Origin: Bordetella genomosp. 10
GTDB taxonomy: Bacteria; Pseudomonadota; Gammaproteobacteria; Burkholderiales; Burkholderiaceae_B
DNA: 64,000 nucleotides
Direction of reading: 5' to 3'
NCBI RefSeq assembly: GCF_002261225.1
Contig: NZ_NEVM01000001.1
Coordinates: forward strand, 124,001-188,000
The notes under the pieces are model-generated. The model was not told the DNA's origin. It saw nothing but the letters and a program-made list of their open reading frames with translations, and made no database searches. This document shows positions 60,445 through 64,000 of this stretch, piece by piece. Both the position numbers and the translations under genes were made by a program. Position 1 is the stretch's first letter. Every line of letters starts with the position of its first letter.

Positions 60445-60774
60445 TCAATCGACGATGAACAGCCTGGCCCCGATGCCGGTCGACGAGCGATGCGCCTCCG
60501 CCTGGTCGGCCACCTGGTAGCTCATGCCCGGCAGTAGCGTGAAACGGCGGCCGTCCTCCAGTTCCGTATCCAGTTGCCCTTCCAGGCACAGCAGGATGTG
60601 GCCTTTGCTGCACCAGTGGTCGGCCAGGTAGCCGGGCGTGTATTCGACCATGCGCACGCGGATGTCGCCGAACTGGCGCGTGCGCCACAGCGCGTGGCCG
60701 GTGTCGCCGGCATGCCGGGTGGGTTCGATGGCGGACCAGTCCGTGGTGCCGAAGGGGATGTTGCTGATCTGCAT
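60445..60774 (-). CDS. Small cupin, DHCW-motif type
   Basis: 109 residues. The single cupin barrel shows ADHWCSKGHILLCLEGQLDT for the first motif (Asp-His-Trp-Cys and Gly-His) and LLPGMSYQVADQAEAHRS for the second. Family members with the DHCW signature are of unknown function; here the order is DHWC. The histidines could bind a metal. The gene stands alone between YajQ (125 bp upstream on the same strand) and the hybrid kinase gene. Confidence 0.8.
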   Translation of the reverse strand: MQISNIPFGTTDWSAIEPTRHAGDTGHALWRTRQFGDIRVRMVEYTPGYLADHWCSKGHILLCLEGQLDTELEDGRRFTLLPGMSYQVADQAEAHRSSTGIGARLFIVD

Positions 60775-60899
60775 GCTGGCTTCGCTCTGGTGTGCCGGCC
60801 GGGGGGAGGCGGCGTGGGTGGTTCGTTCTCGGGCTTGCGTGGCGCGCTTCGTTGTGCACCGCGGCCGTGCCTTCCGGTCCGCGCGCCGCGCCGCGCGGA

Positions 60900-61382
60900 T
60901 CAGTCGCGGAAATTATCGAACTGCAGCGGCAGGTCCACGTCCGTCTTTTTCAACAACTGGATGGCCGCCTGCAGGTCGTCGCGCTTCTTGCCGGTCACGC
61001 GCAGCTTGTCGCCGTTGATCTGCGTATCCACCTTGAGCTTGGCGGCCTTGATGGCGGCGATCAGCTTCTTGGAAACGGCCTGCTCGATGCCTTGCTTCAG
61101 CGTGATCTTCTGGCGCGCGCCGCCCAGGTTGACGTTGGCGTCGGCGGCGTCGATGCAGCGCGGGTCGATGCCGCGCGCGGTCAACCGGCCGCGCAGGATG
61201 TCCAGCATCTGCTTGAGCTGGAACTCGGACGGCGCGACCTGGGTGATGACGAATTCCTCGAGTTCGTACTTGGCGTCGGTGCCCTTGAAATCGAAGCGGG
61301 TCGACAGTTCACGGTTGGCCTGGTCGACGGCATTGCTCAATTCGTGTTTGTTGACTTCGGAAACGACGTCAAAAGAAGGCAT
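60900..61382 (-). CDS. yajQ: YajQ-family cyclic-di-GMP/nucleotide-binding protein
   Basis: 160 residues from the ATG at 61382. It has the family start MPSFDVVSEVNKHELSNAVD, the FDFKGTDAKYELEEF strand pair, ANVNLGGARQKITLKQGIEQ and the end DLQAAIQLLKKTDVDLPLQF. YajQ proteins are tandem ferredoxin-like folds; some bind cyclic di-GMP and act with LysR regulators, others bind nucleotides. Longer in-frame starts do not resemble the family N-terminus. Divergent from the DUF2127 gene. Confidence 0.95.
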   Translation of the reverse strand: MPSFDVVSEVNKHELSNAVDQANRELSTRFDFKGTDAKYELEEFVITQVAPSEFQLKQMLDILRGRLTARGIDPRCIDAADANVNLGGARQKITLKQGIEQAVSKKLIAAIKAAKLKVDTQINGDKLRVTGKKRDDLQAAIQLLKKTDVDLPLQFDNFRD

Positions 61383-61514
61383 GATGGTGTCCTGTGCAAT
61401 GATGAAGCGTGCGGGCCGGCGCGCTGGCCAGCGGGGCAGGCATGATTTTCCCACGCCCGGGCGCCGGCCGCGATCGCGTTATGCTAACTCCCCATGCCAG
61501 CAGGAGGAACACCC

Positions 61515-62015
61515 ATGCATCCAGGCCATCCGCCGCAGCCGAAAGAGGTCGCGATCAGGCGGCGCGCGCAGCGCACCATCGCCCTGTTCGAGGCCCTCAA
61601 GGGGGTGGGGGCGCTCGCGGCCAGCATCGGCCTGCTGAGCCTGCTGCACCACGACCTGCGCAAGATGGTCATCGATTTCATCGGCCACTTCGGGCTGGAT
61701 CCCGGCGGCCGCTATCCGCGAACGCTGCTCCATTACGCCGACGTCCTGCAGGACACCAGCGTGCGCCTGCTGGTCGGGCTGGCCGCCGCCTACGTCGTGC
61801 TGCGCCTGATCGAGGCTTATGGCCTCTGGCACGACCACGTCTGGGGCGAATGGCTGGGGGCGCTCTCCGGCGCCATCTACATCCCCTTCGAGGTGCGCCA
61901 CCTGCTGCACGCGCCGTCCGCCTTCGCCGCCGCGGTGGTGGTGGCCAACGTGCTCATCGTGGTCTTCCTGGGGTCGCAGTTGTGGCGGCGCCGCGCCGCG
62001 CCGGCGCGCGCCTGA
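61515..62015 (+). CDS. DUF2127 family membrane protein
   Basis: 166 residues. I chose the ATG at 61515 because AGGAGGAACACCC precedes it; an ATG 21 bases earlier has no such site. Four membrane segments are visible: ALKGVGALAASIGLLSLL, TSVRLLVGLAAAYVVLRLIE, WLGALSGAIYIPFEVRHLL and FAAAVVVANVLIVVFLGSQL, with the basic N-terminus inside. The GLWHDHVWGEWLG loop is typical of DUF2127. The function is unknown. Convergent with cysW; the 30-bp gap holds a GC hairpin at 62019-62037. Confidence 0.85.
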   Translation: MHPGHPPQPKEVAIRRRAQRTIALFEALKGVGALAASIGLLSLLHHDLRKMVIDFIGHFGLDPGGRYPRTLLHYADVLQDTSVRLLVGLAAAYVVLRLIEAYGLWHDHVWGEWLGALSGAIYIPFEVRHLLHAPSAFAAAVVVANVLIVVFLGSQLWRRRAAPARA

Positions 62016-62045
62016 ACCGGGGACGGCGCGCCGCCCCCGCGCCGC

Positions 62046-62873
62046 TCAATGCGTGCGGCCGCGCACTTCCACCCGCTGGCTCCACTCCATGGCGGTCTTG
62101 ACCACCAGCGTCACCAGGGCCATGCAGGCCAGCAGGGCCGCGGCGGTGAAGGCGCCCACGGTCTTGTAGTCGTCGTTGAGCTGTTCGATCAGCAGCGGCA
62201 GGGTCACCGTCTTGCCGCGGATCGCCCCCGACACCACGGAAACGGCGCCGAATTCCCCGACGGCGCGGGCATTCGTGATGACGGTGCCGTACAGCAGCGC
62301 CCACTTGATGTTGGGCAGCGTGATGTGGCGGAAGATCTGCCAGCCGTGCGCGCCCAGCGTCAGCGCGGCGTATTCCTCGTCGCTGCCCTGCGTCTGCATC
62401 AGGGGGATGAGGATGCGCGCGACGAAGGGCGAGGTCACGAAGACCGTCACCATGACGATGCCGGGCCAGGCGAACATCAACTGCACGTCGTGCTGGCCCA
62501 GCCAGCCGCCGATGGCGCTTTCCGCGCCGTAGACCACCAGGTAGCACAGGCCCGCCACCACCGGCGAGGTGGCGTAGGGGATGTCGATCAGCGTGGTCAG
62601 GACGGCGCGGCCGCGGAATTCGTAATGCGTGACGCACCACGCCAGCAGGATGCCGAAGACGATGTTGATCGGCACCGTCAGCACGGCGGCCAGCAGGGTA
62701 AGGAGGATGGCGTGCTGCATGTCGCTGTCCACCAGGTTCTCGACCAGCATGGACCAGCCGCCCGAGAGGGCGCGGGCGAAGATCAGCAGCAGCGGCAGCA
62801 GGAGCAGCAGGGCGGCGCCCGCCACGCCGATGGCGATGAGCGTCCATTGACGCCAGTTCTTGGGTTTGCGCAT
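62046..62873 (-). CDS. cysW: Sulfate/thiosulfate ABC transporter permease CysW
   Basis: 275 residues with six membrane helices (e.g. LIAIGVAGAALLLLLPLLLI). The EAA-like coupling motif is AVGEFGAVSVVSGAIRGKT, as in CysW proteins, and IDIPYATSPVVAGLCYLVVY is the family's periplasmic/cytoplasmic loop region. It forms the channel with CysT. It lies 13 bp after cysT. Unusually the expected cysA ATPase gene does not follow; a convergent DUF2127 gene takes its place. Confidence 0.95.
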   Translation of the reverse strand: MRKPKNWRQWTLIAIGVAGAALLLLLPLLLIFARALSGGWSMLVENLVDSDMQHAILLTLLAAVLTVPINIVFGILLAWCVTHYEFRGRAVLTTLIDIPYATSPVVAGLCYLVVYGAESAIGGWLGQHDVQLMFAWPGIVMVTVFVTSPFVARILIPLMQTQGSDEEYAALTLGAHGWQIFRHITLPNIKWALLYGTVITNARAVGEFGAVSVVSGAIRGKTVTLPLLIEQLNDDYKTVGAFTAAALLACMALVTLVVKTAMEWSQRVEVRGRTH

Positions 62874-62886
62874 CTTCTCGGTGTCC

Positions 62887-63720
62887 TCAGCGGCCCGGCC
62901 GCTGCCAGGGCAGCAGGCGGCCTTGCAAGACCTGCAGGGTGAACAGCAGCAGCAGCGACGCCGCCAGCACCACGGTGGCGATGGCGGAGGCGGCCGGATA
63001 GTCGAATTCGGACAGGCGGACGAAGATCATCAGCGAGGTGATCTCCGTCTTCAGCGGGATATTGCCGGCGATCATCACCACCGCGCCGAATTCGCCCAGG
63101 CTGCGGATGAAGGCTTGCGAGGCGCCGGTGAACAGCGCCGGCACCAGGGCCGGCAGCAGCACGCGCCAGAAGGTCTGGCGGTCGGTGGCGCCCAGCGTAT
63201 GGGCGGCCTCCTCGTATTCGGGGCCGATTTCGGCCAGCACCGGCTGCACCGAGCGCACCACGAAGGGCAGGCTGGTGAAGATCATGGCGATCGTCAGGCC
63301 GGGAAAGGCGTAGCTGATCTTGTAGGGCGCGAACCATTGCCCGACCCAGCCGCCCGGCGCCAGCAGCACCGACAGGGTCAGGCCGGCCACGGCGGTCGGC
63401 AGGGCGAAGGGCAGGTCCACCAGCGCGTCCAGGAACAGCCGGCCGGGAAAGCGGTAGCGTTCCAGTATCCAGGCCAGCAGCAGGCCGAACACCAGCACCA
63501 CCAGGGTGGAAATGGCCGCCCCTTCCAGCGTGACGCGGTAGCTGGCCAGCACGCGCGGGTCCGTGATGGCGCGCCAGTACTGCGCCAGGCTCATCTCGCC
63601 GGCATAGGCGAAGAGCGCCGCGATGGGAAAGAGGATGACCAGCGAGATATACAGGCTGCTCACGCCGAAGCTCAGGCCGAAGCCGGGCAGCGTGGGTTTT
63701 TGCAGGAAGAATTTCGGCAT
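62887..63720 (-). CDS. cysT: Sulfate/thiosulfate ABC transporter permease CysT (CysU)
   Basis: 277 residues with six membrane helices. Begins LPGFGLSFGVSSLYISLVIL; has LVDLPFALPTAVAGLTLSVL, the coupling loop SLGEFGAVVMIAGNIPLKTE and FVRLSEFDYPAASAIATVVL, all diagnostic for CysT. It is the partner of CysW in the inner membrane and receives sulfate or thiosulfate from the binding protein encoded upstream (109 bp away). Expression is normally controlled by CysB/Cbl-type regulators; no such site was identified. Confidence 0.95.
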   Translation of the reverse strand: MPKFFLQKPTLPGFGLSFGVSSLYISLVILFPIAALFAYAGEMSLAQYWRAITDPRVLASYRVTLEGAAISTLVVLVFGLLLAWILERYRFPGRLFLDALVDLPFALPTAVAGLTLSVLLAPGGWVGQWFAPYKISYAFPGLTIAMIFTSLPFVVRSVQPVLAEIGPEYEEAAHTLGATDRQTFWRVLLPALVPALFTGASQAFIRSLGEFGAVVMIAGNIPLKTEITSLMIFVRLSEFDYPAASAIATVVLAASLLLLFTLQVLQGRLLPWQRPGR

Positions 63721-63829
63721 TGGGCCTGGTTTGTGGATAAAAGCCGAATGGCCGCCATGAGGCGGCCGGCACGGATGGCGGGCAAGGACGATGAGCCCGG
63801 ACCGGTAAGCGCCGGACCGGGCGGCGCGC

Positions 63830-64000
63830 TTATTTGCCCGCCAGCAACTGGTCCAGCACGCCGTTGGCCGAGAAGTGTACCTTCGTGATGTTGTCCCAGG
63901 TTCCCAGCACGTCCGTCGGGTTGATCAGGTGGACTTCCGGGAACAGCGCGGCGTTGGCCTTCGCCACCTGCGGATCGCGCACGCGGTAGTAGAAACTGGC
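63830..64000 (-). CDS. sbp: Sulfate-binding periplasmic protein, C-terminal end (partial)
   Basis: The last 56 codons are present, read on the minus strand from base 64000 to a TAA at 63830. The peptide has FYYRVRDPQVAKAN, LFPEVHLINPTDVLGTWDNI and HFSANGVLDQLL, which matches the end of Sbp/CysP-type binding proteins. The rest lies beyond the window, so Sbp and CysP cannot be distinguished with certainty. It is the first gene of the sbp-cysT-cysW order. Confidence 0.88.
   Translation of the reverse strand, partial: ASFYYRVRDPQVAKANAALFPEVHLINPTDVLGTWDNITKVHFSANGVLDQLLAGK

Overview
The window is a gene-dense, high-GC (mid-60s percent by eye) stretch of a betaproteobacterial chromosome. It most resembles Bordetella or Achromobacter (Alcaligenaceae). 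The main reasons are five Bug/TctC-type periplasmic receptors scattered among small catabolic clusters, many LysR/GntR/IclR regulators beside them, and Fur/FNR-type control regions of betaproteobacterial style. I see no rRNA, tRNA, CRISPR, insertion sequence, prophage or attachment site; the content looks like ordinary chromosome with a strong catabolic accessory character.

Layout. 1-6.6 kb: the tail of an aminotransferase, then a plus-strand CoA-ester cluster (two hotdog/MaoC-type hydratase subunits, a Bug receptor, a fused enoyl-CoA hydratase/3-hydroxyacyl-CoA dehydrogenase, a CaiB-type CoA-transferase) facing a LysR regulator. 6.7-8.8 kb: a yellow/royal-jelly-type lipoprotein and a short-chain dehydrogenase. 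8.9-16.6 kb: two convergent sugar-acid-like clusters, each with an FCD-type GntR regulator and a Bug receptor: a glucarate-dehydratase-like enolase on one side, an MmgE/PrpD protein and a D-2-hydroxyacid dehydrogenase on the other. Both GntR genes have a textbook TNGTATACNA palindrome in their promoter region. 16.7-22.5 kb: an IclR regulator with a duplicated operator-like repeat and intrinsic terminators in its leader, followed by a DapA-family lyase, a NitT/TauT-type ABC transporter and a dehydrogenase.

22.5-25.8 kb: the cytochrome bd operon cydP-cydA-cydB-cydX behind an FNR-type promoter. 25.9-30.8 kb: LysR regulator, serine hydrolase, MFS exporter and a DASS anion transporter. 30.9-33.9 kb: hemF and an OpgD-type glucan protein. 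33.9-37.3 kb: a branched-chain amino-acid-type ABC transporter reduced to two genes by fusion (LivG-LivF and LivH-LivM) without a receptor gene. 37.5-38.7 kb: an OrfX-like protein and a manganese superoxide dismutase behind a Fur-box-like sequence. 38.7-45.7 kb: an unknown Gln/Ala/Ser-rich protein, a phosphoesterase, Bug receptors, an FMN-dependent hydroxyacid oxidase and a chemoreceptor. 45.9-56.5 kb: a small lipoprotein gene directly followed by recC-recB-recD. 56.4-64 kb: an Lrp-type regulator and dadA, a soluble hybrid histidine kinase with duplicated PAS domains, a cupin, a YajQ-family protein, a DUF2127 membrane protein and sulfate transport genes (cysW, cysT, the end of a sulfate-binding protein) with no cysA after cysW.

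I did not find a clear-cut new defence or mobile system. The most interesting leads are regulatory: the stacked repeat/terminator module ahead of iclR, the tandem 12-bp-period heptamers ahead of the hybrid kinase, the cyd leader, the doubly fused Liv transporter, and the lipoprotein wired into recBCD.
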